A stretch of 32,429 nucleotides of DNA from positions 1 to 32,429 of the forward strand of contig JAJYOU010000022.1 of the NCBI GenBank assembly GCA_021795965.1, written 5' to 3'. The translations under genes were made by a program, and so were the position numbers. This stretch comes from Chloroflexota bacterium. GTDB lineage: Bacteria > Chloroflexota > Anaerolineae > Anaerolineales > Villigracilaceae. Below are positions 24,451 through 32,424 of this stretch, in pieces; within the stretch, counting starts at the first letter, position 1, and every line of letters starts with the position of its first letter. Under the pieces are notes generated by a model, which saw nothing but the letters and a program-made list of their open reading frames with translations, was not told the DNA's origin and did no database searches.

Positions 24451-27400
24451 CTCGGAACCTCCAGATAGAAAGTGGCGCCTTGACCAGGTGTGCTGTCTGC
24501 CCAAACCCGGCCTCCCATGCGCTCCATGGCTTTGCGGACGATGGCCAGACCAATACCGGTGCCGGGATATTCCTCGGCGCGGTGCAGGCGCTGAAAGATC
24601 TCAAAGATGCGCTCCTGGTACTTCAATTCAAAGCCAATGCCGTTATCGCACACCTCAATCATATATCCTATCTCGCTTTCGCGCCCGTTGATCTTTATAA
24701 CCGGTTTGGATACATTGACTGTAAACTTAAGCGCGTTGTCTAGCAGGTTACGCAGAGCTAGGCTCAAGCCTTCAGGATCGGCATTAATAATCTTTCTGGG
24801 AATATTAACTGTCACCCTGATGTCACGCTGCTTGATCTCGTCGGAGCGTTCGGCGAGAAGGGACTCGACCAAAGCGCTCAGGTTGACGCTCCCGGAGGAG
24901 ACCTCGCGCCGTTCGAGGCGCGAGTATTGCAACAGGTCTTCGATCAATTGATTCATTTGTCCGGTAGCGGTGCGAACGTTGAACAGGAACTGGCGGCCTT
25001 CCTCATCCAGTTTAGAGTTGTATTCCTCCAACAACAGGCGACTATACCCGTCTATGCCTCGCAGTGGGGCTTTCAGGTCGTGCGAGACGGTATAGGCGAA
25101 GGTTTCCAATTCCTTGTTGGCTGCCTGTAATGCAGCGGTACGCTCAGCGACGCGCTGTTCGAGTCCTTCGATATAATGCTGCAGATCCGCATGCAATTGT
25201 GCCTTGCGAATTCCGCTGGCGACCTGGCTGGCAAGTGTCTCGAGGAAGCCAGCCTGCGGTTCGAAATCGCGTTCCGCATGGTATCCCAGCCCGAGCACGC
25301 CGATGATCTCTTCACCGCTGCGCAAGGGTAGGGCAGCAAAGGAGCGATAACCCGCTTTTTTACACTCCTCCCATGTACAGCGCATATCGGTGAAAATATC
25401 GCGTGAGTAGAGCGGCTGACCTTTGCTCACCGCCAACCCGCAAATGCACTCTCCAACATGGTGCCAGGGCATTTCGCCGAATTTCTTATTTGCTTTCTTT
25501 AAACTGATACCGGCCAGGGTCAGTTTTTCGCCCTTCCGCAGGAAGAGGAAGACCACGTCTGCCTCCACCGTCTTGACCATTTCCTTGACTGCTGTCGATA
25601 CGACCTCATCCAGAATAAGGGTCTGGTTGACCTTTTTCCCAATGCTCAATAAGGCGGCAAGTTCCAGGCTGCTTTGGCGGATCTTCTCTTTAGCCAGCAC
25701 CCGATCCGTGATCACTTCTGAGAATAAAATGATACCCCCGATCTCACCTGTCATCTCGTACCAGGGACGGATCTCCCAACGCACCCAGTCTAACTTTCCA
25801 CCGGCACGCGGGAAAGGATCTTCCTCTGCTCTTTCTGTTGCCCCCGCCAAACAACGCTGGTGGATTTCTTTCCAACGTTCCGGTATTTCCGGGAAGACTT
25901 CATAATGCGAACGACCAGAGATCTCCTGCTTCTCCAGTTCATAATCAATGAGGTAGCGATGGCTGGCAATGATGTATTTCATATCGCAGTCGAACATGGC
26001 AATGGCAGCAGGCGAATTTTCCACGAACAAACGCAGCAAATGCTCATTCCTAAACAACGCCTGCTCCACCTGCTTGCGCTCGGTGATATCCATCAGGCAT
26101 CCACGCACTATCGTACCTTGTCCATCTGGATTACGTTCAACTACTTGTCCAGTTACCATTAACCAATGGATTGTTCGATCGGGATAAACCACACGAAAAT
26201 CAAATTTGTAATGATCAGGACCTCCGGTAGCTACTGACTTTTGAATCATTTCGTTTGAAAACCCTCGATCATCCGGATGTGTTGCGTTCAGGAAAGTATT
26301 AATATCCCACAATTCTTGCCAATCAAGCCCGTATAGTTTGTCGTGATTTTTCGAGCGTGACATAGTATTTGATAGAAAACTATATTCCCAAACAGCCACG
26401 TTTGCCAATTCAGTAGATAATCGCAATCGCTCTTCGCTCTCGATCAGTGCTTCCTCCGCCTGTTTGCGCTCGCTGATATCTTCGATCTGTGTAATGAAAT
26501 GGAAAGGTTGACCGGAGGCGTCTTTTAGCAATGCCGAAGAAACATGAGCCGAAAAAAACTCACCGCTCTTGCGCAAATATCTTTTCTCGAATGAGACGCT
26601 TGGGACTTCATCCAACATCATCTGGCGCACGGCGTCTTGGCCGATCTCGAGGTCATCCGAGTGGGTGATTTCGTTGAAATGTTTCCCTTGCAGAACTTCC
26701 TTTGAAAAACCAAACATCTTGCTCATGGCCTGGTTGACACTGAGCAGTGTCCCCTCCAGACTGGTCAGGCACATGCCACTGGCAGATTGCTCGAATGCAG
26801 TGTGGAAGCGTTCCTCGGATAGGCGCAGCGCTTCCCGATTACGCAAGGAGTCCAAGCCATAAGCCAGGTCGTCAGCCAATTCCACCAACAATTTCTCTTC
26901 TTCCGCGTAGAAAGCCCCCGATACAGTCGAATAGACATTCAATGCCCCCAATATTTGCTCCTTATTTTTTATCGGTAGGGCAATGGACGAGGCATAGCCG
27001 CGCTTGAGAGCTTCACTCCTCCAGGGAGCGAAGTTTGGATCCGTATGGATGCTGCGGGCAATGATGGGTTCCCCTGTGCGGATGGCAGTACCTGTTGGAC
27101 CGTGCCCGCGCCTGGTATCTGACCAGGTAATTTTTAGCGTCTCGAGGTAACCCTGCTCGAACCCTGCCTGGGCGGCAGGACGCACACTCCTGGCTCGGTC
27201 CTGTTCCGCAAAACCGACCCAAGCCAGCTGGTAGCCACCTACATTAACGATTGCCTGACAGATTTCATCCAATAGTGTTTTTTCGTCCTGGGCATGTACC
27301 ATTATCTGGTTGCAGGTGCTGATCATCCGCAAAGCGCGGTTCATGCGCAGGATACTATCCTCGTCATGTTTGCTCTCGGTGATGTCTTCCCCAATACTGG

Positions 27401-27479
27401 TTGTACCTATGATCTTACCCTGGGCATTGTGGAGAATGGTGTTGTTGAAACGAATAAATCGTTCTTCCCCGTTTTTTTG
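24447..27479 (-). CDS. Multi-PAS/GAF histidine kinase, main part (5' part displaced by a frameshift)
   Basis: About 1,010 codons remain in one frame after the frameshift in a homopolymer at 27472-27478. Domains in order: the end of a PAS domain (ERFIRFNNTILHN to GEDITE), a GAF domain (LLDEICQAIVNVGGYQ onward), three PAS domains (from FHTAFEQSASGM, LRLSTELANVAVWEY and LLRLFVENSPAAIAM), a second GAF, and HisKA with the phospho-His in TVSHDLKAPLRG. The HATPase has DNGIGF and GTGIGLAIVRKAMERMGG. The fold is that of phytochrome-like or Rcp1-partner kinases. No natural start codon with a ribosome binding site fits this frame near the break. The real start is the ATG at 27855 in the other frame, so the intact protein would be about 1,135 residues. 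It ends overlapping the response regulator gene. Confidence 0.85.
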   Translation of the reverse strand, partial: QKNGEERFIRFNNTILHNAQGKIIGTTSIGEDITESKHDEDSILRMNRALRMISTCNQIMVHAQDEKTLLDEICQAIVNVGGYQLAWVGFAEQDRARSVRPAAQAGFEQGYLETLKITWSDTRRGHGPTGTAIRTGEPIIARSIHTDPNFAPWRSEALKRGYASSIALPIKNKEQILGALNVYSTVSGAFYAEEEKLLVELADDLAYGLDSLRNREALRLSEERFHTAFEQSASGMCLTSLEGTLLSVNQAMSKMFGFSKEVLQGKHFNEITHSDDLEIGQDAVRQMMLDEVPSVSFEKRYLRKSGEFFSAHVSSALLKDASGQPFHFITQIEDISERKQAEEALIESEERLRLSTELANVAVWEYSFLSNTMSRSKNHDKLYGLDWQELWDINTFLNATHPDDRGFSNEMIQKSVATGGPDHYKFDFRVVYPDRTIHWLMVTGQVVERNPDGQGTIVRGCLMDITERKQVEQALFRNEHLLRLFVENSPAAIAMFDCDMKYIIASHRYLIDYELEKQEISGRSHYEVFPEIPERWKEIHQRCLAGATERAEEDPFPRAGGKLDWVRWEIRPWYEMTGEIGGIILFSEVITDRVLAKEKIRQSSLELAALLSIGKKVNQTLILDEVVSTAVKEMVKTVEADVVFLFLRKGEKLTLAGISLKKANKKFGEMPWHHVGECICGLAVSKGQPLYSRDIFTDMRCTWEECKKAGYRSFAALPLRSGEEIIGVLGLGYHAERDFEPQAGFLETLASQVASGIRKAQLHADLQHYIEGLEQRVAERTAALQAANKELETFAYTVSHDLKAPLRGIDGYSRLLLEEYNSKLDEEGRQFLFNVRTATGQMNQLIEDLLQYSRLERREVSSGSVNLSALVESLLAERSDEIKQRDIRVTVNIPRKIINADPEGLSLALRNLLDNALKFTVNVSKPVIKINGRESEIGYMIEVCDNGIGFELKYQERIFEIFQRLHRAEEYPGTGIGLAIVRKAMERMGGRVWADSTPGQGATFYLEVPR

Positions 27480-27855
27480 TACGAATGAGGTTTTCAAAAT
27501 GAGCAGAAATTTCGCCGGTTCTGAGTCCGCGTGAAAACTCTTCTTTAACGTCCGGGCGAACATCCGGAACGAACTTAGCGAACCAATCGCAACCCAACAC
27601 TTCGTCACTTGAATAACCGGTGATTTGTAATAGGAATTTATTGCAAAAAGTGACACGCCCCTCTAGGTCAAGGATAACCGCGATCAAATGAATATTCTCC
27701 ATTGTCGCGCGCAGGAGATGGTCTGAATTAAATTGATCTGATTCGGGTTGCCTTTGACTGGACGGATTTTTTCCAGATAAGATTTTTTCTTTAGCTGGAT
27801 GGGACGTGTCCAATTTACCCCTGGTTGTTTTGGCTTTTCCTGTTTTTGGATTCAT
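27415..27855 (-). pseudogene. N-terminal fragment of the same histidine kinase, before the frameshift
   Basis: From the ATG at 27855 (GGGAG five bases upstream) this frame reads a basic, low-complexity start and then a PAS domain (TMENIHLIAVILDLEGRV, CNKFLLQITGYSSDEVLG). Up to LIRTKK it is the missing N-terminus of the kinase. After the run of seven T (A on the coding strand) at 27472-27478 the frame turns to nonsense and stops at 27415. Removing one A gives LIRTKNGEERFIRFN, which joins the PAS domain smoothly to the downstream frame. Either the gene is broken, or the run is a sequencing error, or slippage restores it. Confidence 0.8.
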
Positions 27856-28119
27856 AACCACTCCCGAGTGCTTTAAAGGCATCTTTCGAGGTCCAAAAAG
27901 ATGGATCACAATCAATCATAGTATACACTTTTCCGTTCTCATAACTTCAGGAGTTGTGACCTGGGATCATACAAAAAAGGTCTGATTGAATAATTCATCT
28001 TGAGAAGAATGTCCCGTAGTTGTTTCGCACCGATCAGCTCCCGGCTTTAACGGCGATCGTATAAATTCATTGTTCGTTCATAGCGACGCAGTCTTCGACT
28101 TCCAGGTTTACGCTTTGAC

Positions 28120-28413
28120 TTGTTGTGGCTTGGGTGTCGCCTTGGGTCAAATCATCTCATCCCCATGCGCGCCACCCTGGGAAAAACTCTCTCAGATTCC
28201 GGTGCTCCGCCTGCTTTGATTGCCAAGCTCCTGCGACACAAGGACGTAATAACTTCGCTTCTTCATTACACTCAGACGGAGATCGAACAAGTTCGCAGTT
28301 ACCTGATTAACATGGACGAACATATCACTCCGTCGACTTCGGGCATAAAACCCACCATGGGTACTTTGGAAATGCCTGGCTGGATTGCTGACCACGAGAT
28401 GGAGGATGAATGA
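28120..28413 (+). pseudogene. Tyrosine recombinase / integrase C-terminal remnant
   Basis: The frame holds the C-terminal part of a phage-type integrase: ATLGKTLSDSGAPPALIAKLLRHKDV, then HYTQTEIEQVRSYL with the candidate catalytic Tyr. The upstream His-x-x-Arg box is visible only in a shifted frame (SHPHARHPG near 28157), where a small deletion joins the two. The N-terminal three quarters of a recombinase are missing. This is a decayed gene, not an active one. It lies near the repeats derived from the rnpB 3' end and suggests that an integrated element was once here. Confidence 0.7.
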
Positions 28414-28577
28414 ACAGATTTGGACTTACAAGGGGAATGGGTACGATTGTCGTCTCAATTGTTAGCGAATGATGTAAGTGTTTTACACGGTGAAGGATGA
28501 AAATCTATTTCCGTAGCAAGGTTCTGGTTTCTCTTGAGGGATACAGTACCATTAATACTATATCCAGGGAAAGTTTT

Positions 28578-28603
28578 GCCTCAGGTCAGTCTATAAGCCG
28601 CAA
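28578..28603. repeat. Partial copy 1 of the rnpB 3' end
   Basis: 26 bases starting TGCCTCAGGTCAG are identical to the last bases of the rnpB gene (29032-29057). After this point the sequence (ACGCCCCC) departs from rnpB. It is the copy furthest from the true gene on this side. Confidence 0.75.
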
Positions 28604-28659
28604 CGCCCCCTGCAAGCTTTTGATCTGCCCGGCACAAAGTACCGGGCACTATCCGTCAC

Positions 28660-28698
28660 ATGGAGTTTTTTCGCCGACTCTTGGCGAAAAAACTCCAT
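28660..28698. repeat. Perfect 16-bp inverted repeat
   Basis: Arms 28660-28675 and 28683-28698 (ATGGAGTTTTTTCGCC and its complement) surround a 7-base loop. There is no U-tract on either side and no adjacent gene, so it is more like a small palindromic repeat element than a terminator. Confidence 0.55.
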
Positions 28699-28886
28699 AT
28701 AAAATACAGTTCCCCCGCCCACGGGCGGGGGCTAGGGGGTGGGCTGAAATTTATCCGGCAGGGAAAACCAGATTGCCGCGCCGCTGGAACATCACAGCGG
28801 CTAATGACACCATCCGGTACAAAGTACCGAGCATTATCCGGTAAGACCCCCGTATGAACATACCCGCTGCGTCCGCGGAAAGGAGG

Positions 28887-28940
28887 GAAGCACCCTCAAA
28901 GGGTGAAGCACCCTCAAAGGGTGAAGCACCCTGAAAGGGG
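28887..28940. repeat. 18-base tandem repeat, three units
   Basis: Three consecutive units: two identical GAAGCACCCTCAAAGGGT copies and a third with two changes at the end. Each unit contains a small dyad (ACCCT-CAA-AGGGT). A related sequence, CACCTTTTAAGGGTG, appears again at 28994-29008. Confidence 0.75.
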
Positions 28941-28990
28941 GTTCTGTCCTCCATATTTATTTGGTGCCTCAGGTCAGTCTATAAGCCGCA
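28941..28990. repeat. 50-base direct repeat, copy 1 (contains rnpB 3' end)
   Basis: Identical to 29008-29057, giving a period of 67 bases. The unit begins GTTCTGTCCTCC and ends AAGCCGCA, so it holds the terminal bases of rnpB plus flanking DNA. Confidence 0.85.
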
Positions 28991-29007
28991 ATGCACCTTT
29001 TAAGGGT

Positions 29008-29057
29008 GTTCTGTCCTCCATATTTATTTGGTGCCTCAGGTCAGTCTATAAGCCGCA
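29008..29057. repeat. 50-base direct repeat, copy 2 (includes the true rnpB 3' end)
   Basis: The second copy overlaps the real 3' end of rnpB from 29032 on. TTCTGTCCTCC, which opens the repeat, also follows the end of this copy inside rnpB (29058-29068), which suggests that the duplications arose by unequal exchange at that motif. Confidence 0.85.
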
Positions 29058-29377
29058 TTCTGTCCTCCCCTTGCGGGGATGGATGACCATCTCTCTAGGC
29101 GGTCTACCCGGGACTCAAAGAGGCGAGCAGCCTCTCATCCCTGTTTGACCTTGCTCCCGCTGGGGGTTACCTGGCCGCCCGCATTACTGCGAACGCCGGT
29201 GGTCTCTTGCACCACCTTTTCACCATGACCCCGCTTTCACGAGGCTGTTTGTTTCTGTGGCCCTATCCGGCAGATCTCTCCACCCCGGGCTTTCCCCGGC
29301 AGCGCGCTCTTCGGAGTGCGGACTTTCCTCGACCCTGGCTGGCAGAGCCGCGGTCACCCGACCAACCTGAGGCAGCC
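29032..29377 (-). ncRNA. rnpB: RNase P RNA (bacterial type A)
   Basis: The catalytic RNA that removes the 5' leader of pre-tRNAs. On the minus strand it has the conserved GAGGAAAGTCCGCACTCC (near 29330-29313), GGGTAGACC (29109-29101) and ACAGAATGCGGCTTAT near the 3' end. The ends pair in helix P1: TGCCTCAGGT at the 5' end (29374-29365) with ACCTGAGGCA at the 3' end (29041-29032). The length of about 346 bases fits a type A RNA. A strong promoter lies upstream at 29381-29409. Confidence 0.96.
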
Positions 29378-29380
29378 TTG

Positions 29381-29409
29381 ATCATACCTTTTCGCAGCCC
29401 TCCGGTCAA
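29381..29409 (-). promoter_or_regulatory. rnpB promoter
   Basis: On the minus strand TTGACC (29409-29404) and TATGAT (29386-29381) are separated by exactly 17 bases, each 5 of 6 to consensus. The expected start falls at about 29374-29377, at the 5' strand of helix P1. Confidence 0.8.
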
Positions 29410-29426
29410 TATGCCCGCTGCGCCCT

Positions 29427-29454
29427 TTGATAATCTCCCAACGTAAGATAAAAT
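29427..29454 (+). promoter_or_regulatory. coaE-cdaA-cdaR promoter
   Basis: TTGATA (29427-29432) and TAAAAT (29449-29454) are separated by 16 bases, each 5 of 6 to consensus. It points away from the rnpB promoter, and the two -35 elements are only 17 bases apart, so RNA polymerase binding at one may affect the other. Confidence 0.65.
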
Positions 29455-29512
29455 GAAGATACGGTATTTTTTGCCGGTTATTAATATTTAACCCACGGGA
29501 GAGCTGTATTTG

Positions 29513-30640
29513 ATGAGCAAATGGACTGATAAAACCATCATCGGTCTGACCGGGAACATCGCCACCGGCAAAAGCGTCGTCCGAAAAATGCTCGAGCACC
29601 TCGGCGCCTACGGCATTGATGCCGACGCCCTCTCTCACCGCGCCATCGCCCGCGGCGCCCCCGGCTACAAGCCGGTCGTCGAAACCTTCGGGAAATGGAT
29701 CCTCAAGCCCGATGCTGAAATTGACCGCGCCCGCCTGGGACGGATTGTCTTCAACGACCCCGCCGCCATGCTCCAGCTCGAAAGCATCATTCACCCGCTC
29801 GTACGCCAGGCTCTCGAATTCCTGATCCAGCGCACCCGCCAGAAAGTCGTCGTGATTGAAGCCATCAAGCTCCTGCAGGGTGACCTGGTGAACATGTGCG
29901 ATTCGATCTGGGTCGTGACGGTGCCCCAGGAAAAACAGATCACCCGCCTGATGGAAAAGCGCCAGATGAGCCTGCAGGATGCCCTCCAGCGCGTCCAGTT
30001 CCAGGAAGAACAGGCTCAAAAAGTGAAACGAGCCCAGGTGGTCATCGAAAATAAAGGCTCTTTCGAAGAAACCTGGAAGCGCGTCAACGAAGCCTGGAAG
30101 AAGATCACCCCTGCCGAGACGGAAGCCCCCGCTTCGCCGCCCATCCAGGGCGAGTTTGGCGTCCTGCGCGGACGTCCGCGCGATTCCGTCGCGATTGCCG
30201 AACTGATCACCCGCCTCAGCGGCGGGCAGCAAAGCCTGACGCGTGAAGACGTCATGGCAGCCTTCGGTGAAAAAGCCTTCATGCTGCTCCAATTCGGCGG
30301 GAAGAACGTCGGCATCGCCGGCTGGCAGGTTGAAAACCTGGTCGCCCGCACAACCGAATTTTATATTGATCCCCAGGTTGAGCTCGAAAAAGGGCTGAAA
30401 ATCCTGGTCAGGGAAGTTGAACGCGCCTCCCTCGATCTGCAGTGCGAGGCGTCCCTGCTCTTCCTGAACCCTGGCATGGCTGCCAAAAAAGAGACCTGGA
30501 AGGAACTGGGCTACGAATCCCGAAAAGAGGGCTCCCTCGGGGTCTCAGCCTGGAACGAAGCCGCCCGGGAATCAGCCCGACCAGATACCGAGTTGTTTTT
30601 CAAGCAGCTGCGCGTCGACCGCGTCCTGCGTCCCATCTAA
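29513..30640 (+). CDS. coaE: Dephospho-CoA kinase with an extra C-terminal GNAT-like domain
   Basis: Residues 1-200 are a dephospho-CoA kinase, the last enzyme of CoA synthesis: P-loop GLTGNIATGKS (11-21), the YGIDADALSHRAI substrate segment, and the lid and base-binding part around VVTVPQEKQITRLMEKR. Normal CoaE is about 200 residues; this protein has 375. After a Pro-rich linker (near 200-215) comes a domain (RPRDSVAIAELITRLSGG to WKELGYESRKEG) that resembles a GNAT acetyltransferase fold. The ATG at 29513 is chosen; a TTG one codon upstream has the better spaced GGAG. It is followed after 56 bases by cdaA. Confidence 0.88.
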   Translation: MSKWTDKTIIGLTGNIATGKSVVRKMLEHLGAYGIDADALSHRAIARGAPGYKPVVETFGKWILKPDAEIDRARLGRIVFNDPAAMLQLESIIHPLVRQALEFLIQRTRQKVVVIEAIKLLQGDLVNMCDSIWVVTVPQEKQITRLMEKRQMSLQDALQRVQFQEEQAQKVKRAQVVIENKGSFEETWKRVNEAWKKITPAETEAPASPPIQGEFGVLRGRPRDSVAIAELITRLSGGQQSLTREDVMAAFGEKAFMLLQFGGKNVGIAGWQVENLVARTTEFYIDPQVELEKGLKILVREVERASLDLQCEASLLFLNPGMAAKKETWKELGYESRKEGSLGVSAWNEAARESARPDTELFFKQLRVDRVLRPI

Positions 30641-30696
30641 CCAGACGGTCAGGAACATTCCGCTCGTGAATCCTCCTGTCCAACCGCCAAAACGGA

Positions 30697-31560
30697 ATGA
30701 CCGAACTCTTTAGCAACCTGATTTTTATTTTTCAACGCATCAACCCGCTCAGCATCATCGATATCGGGCTGGTGACGCTGGTATTCTTCAGCCTGCTGAA
30801 TTTCCTGCGCGATACCCAGGCCATGGTTCTGGTGCGCGGAGCCATCCTGATCATGGTGCTCCTCTCGGTGCTGACGGCGGTGGTCGATCTGCCGGCATTT
30901 TCCTGGCTGGTGCGCACCACCCTCCCCGCGCTCCTGCTGGCGATCCCGGTCATCTTTGCGCCCGAAATCCGGCGCGCGCTCGAACGGATTGGTCGCGCTG
31001 GCACTTTCATCCGCAGCAACAGCCGCAGCGAGGACGATGAAATTAATGAAGCCATCCAGGCTATCGTCAGCGCCTCTGCCCGGCTCGCCTCGCGCCAGCA
31101 CGGCGCCCTCATCATCCTGCAGCGCCTCGACAGCCTGGATGAATACGTCAGCACCGGTGTCCGCCTGGATGCCCGCCTGACGCCCGAGCTGCTGCTCCAG
31201 GTTTTTTACCCGAATACCCCGCTCCACGACGGCGCAGTCATCATCGATAAAATGCGCGTCCTGGCAGGCGCCTGCGTCATGCCGCTCTCTGCCAGCGGCA
31301 TCCTCACTCACTCCCCCGAACGCCAGATGGGGCTGCGTCACCGCGCCGCGCTTGGAATTTCAGAAGCCTCCGATGCCATTGCCGTGGTCGTTTCCGAAGA
31401 AACCGGCTCCATTTCCATCGCGCATGCCGGGCGGATCATCCGCCGCCTGGATTCGGAACGCCTGGAAAATATCCTGAGCGCCTTTTACCGCCCAACCGAA
31501 CAGCAAAGCAAGGGCTTTTTCCAGCGTCATTTTCCTTACCTCTTCAAGATGGAAGACTAG
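30697..31560 (+). CDS. cdaA: Diadenylate cyclase CdaA
   Basis: A 287-residue membrane enzyme that makes cyclic di-AMP from two ATP. Three N-terminal hydrophobic helices (about 20-35, 42-64 and 68-90) precede the DAC domain with both catalytic motifs: DGA at 178-180 (NTPLHDGAVII) and RHR at 214-216 (GLRHRAALGISE). Cyclic di-AMP governs potassium and osmotic balance and cell wall stability. The order cdaA-cdaR, with a 6-base gap, is the standard one. Confidence 0.95.
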   Translation: MTELFSNLIFIFQRINPLSIIDIGLVTLVFFSLLNFLRDTQAMVLVRGAILIMVLLSVLTAVVDLPAFSWLVRTTLPALLLAIPVIFAPEIRRALERIGRAGTFIRSNSRSEDDEINEAIQAIVSASARLASRQHGALIILQRLDSLDEYVSTGVRLDARLTPELLLQVFYPNTPLHDGAVIIDKMRVLAGACVMPLSASGILTHSPERQMGLRHRAALGISEASDAIAVVVSEETGSISIAHAGRIIRRLDSERLENILSAFYRPTEQQSKGFFQRHFPYLFKMED

Positions 31561-31566
31561 CAGTCC

Positions 31567-32424
31567 ATGATAAAATGGCTCCTTCGTAACACCCGCACTT
31601 TTCTCCTGGCACTGGCACTGGCGCTGATCGTCTGGATTTCGGCAGTGACCGCCGCCGACCCGGATGAAGTCCGCGAATACCCGCAGCAGATCCCGCTCCA
31701 GGTCATCGGGCAGGATCCGGGACTGGTGATCGTGGGGCAAGTCCCGGCGCAAATCTCGGTCACCCTGCGCGCGCCGCGCTCCGTCTGGAACCAGCTCCTC
31801 GCCACCACGGGTGAGGTCAAGGCAGTCCTGGATCTCTCGGGTCTGGATGTCGGCGATCACCAGCTGCGCCTGCAGGTCCAGGTTGGCTTGCATCCGGTCC
31901 AGATTGTTTCGCTCAGCCCGCCCTCGGTCACCATCCGGCTTGAAAAGCTGGCGACCGTCAGCCTGCCCGTTTCGCTCTCGCTGCGTGGAGAACCTGCCGT
32001 CGGCTATTCCGCCGGCACCCCCCAGGTTGTTCCCAATACCATCACCATCTCAGGTCCCCAGTCGCTGGTCAGCAGCGCTGCGCTGGCGCGGGTTGAACTC
32101 AGCATCGCCGGCTTGCGCCAGGATGTCCAGAACACGCTCCAGGTTCACTTCCTCGATTCTGCGGGCAACACGATCACTGGTCTGACCTCCAGCCCCGATG
32201 CCGTGCGGGTCGACCTGCCGATCACCCAGCAGGGTGGTTACCGGGATATCGCCGTCAAGGTCAACGTCCGCGGTCAACAGGCAGGCGGCTACCGCGTCAC
32301 CAATATTTCCGTCTTCCCGCCAGTCGTGACGGTTTATTCACAAAACCCGGCGGTGGTCAACGACCTGCCCGGCTATATCGAAACCGAACCGCTCAACCTG
32401 AACGGCGAATATCGGGGTTGGTGA
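31567..32424 (+). CDS. cdaR: YbbR-domain regulator CdaR
   Basis: A 285-residue protein with an N-terminal membrane anchor (about 11-30, TFLLALALALIVWISAV) and three extracytoplasmic YbbR repeats (near 35-125, 128-217 and 220-275). It acts on CdaA from outside the membrane. The frame ends at a stop at 32422-32424, five bases before the window edge, right after NLNGEYRGW. YbbR proteins are often longer, so the stop may be real or due to a frameshift near 32405. The first repeats and the coupling to cdaA are clear. Confidence 0.85.
   Translation: MIKWLLRNTRTFLLALALALIVWISAVTAADPDEVREYPQQIPLQVIGQDPGLVIVGQVPAQISVTLRAPRSVWNQLLATTGEVKAVLDLSGLDVGDHQLRLQVQVGLHPVQIVSLSPPSVTIRLEKLATVSLPVSLSLRGEPAVGYSAGTPQVVPNTITISGPQSLVSSAALARVELSIAGLRQDVQNTLQVHFLDSAGNTITGLTSSPDAVRVDLPITQQGGYRDIAVKVNVRGQQAGGYRVTNISVFPPVVTVYSQNPAVVNDLPGYIETEPLNLNGEYRGW

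Larger units (their letters stand above)
28414..29031. other. Repeat-rich gene-less region next to rnpB
   Basis: About 620 bases with no credible gene but many short repeats: copies of the rnpB 3' end, an 18-base tandem array, a perfect 16-bp hairpin (28660-28698), a C-run/G-run stretch (28712-28742) and two related short dyads around GCACAAAGTACCG (28632) and GTACAAAGTACCG (28815). Several frames can be read through, but they only translate the repeats. It looks like a scar of insertions and local duplications. Confidence 0.6.

Noticed and set aside
28887-29057. A CRISPR array
   Set aside because: Repeat lengths and spacings (18-base tandem units without spacers; 50-base units at period 67) do not fit, units carry rnpB sequence, and no cas gene is near.
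28497-29148. Several overlapping frames on both strands between the recombinase remnant and rnpB
   Set aside because: They translate hairpins, tandem repeats and rnpB tail copies (for example repeated PFEGAS), not proteins.
29207-29446. Open frames on the plus strand within rnpB
   Set aside because: The region is RNase P RNA with conserved elements and its own promoter on the minus strand.
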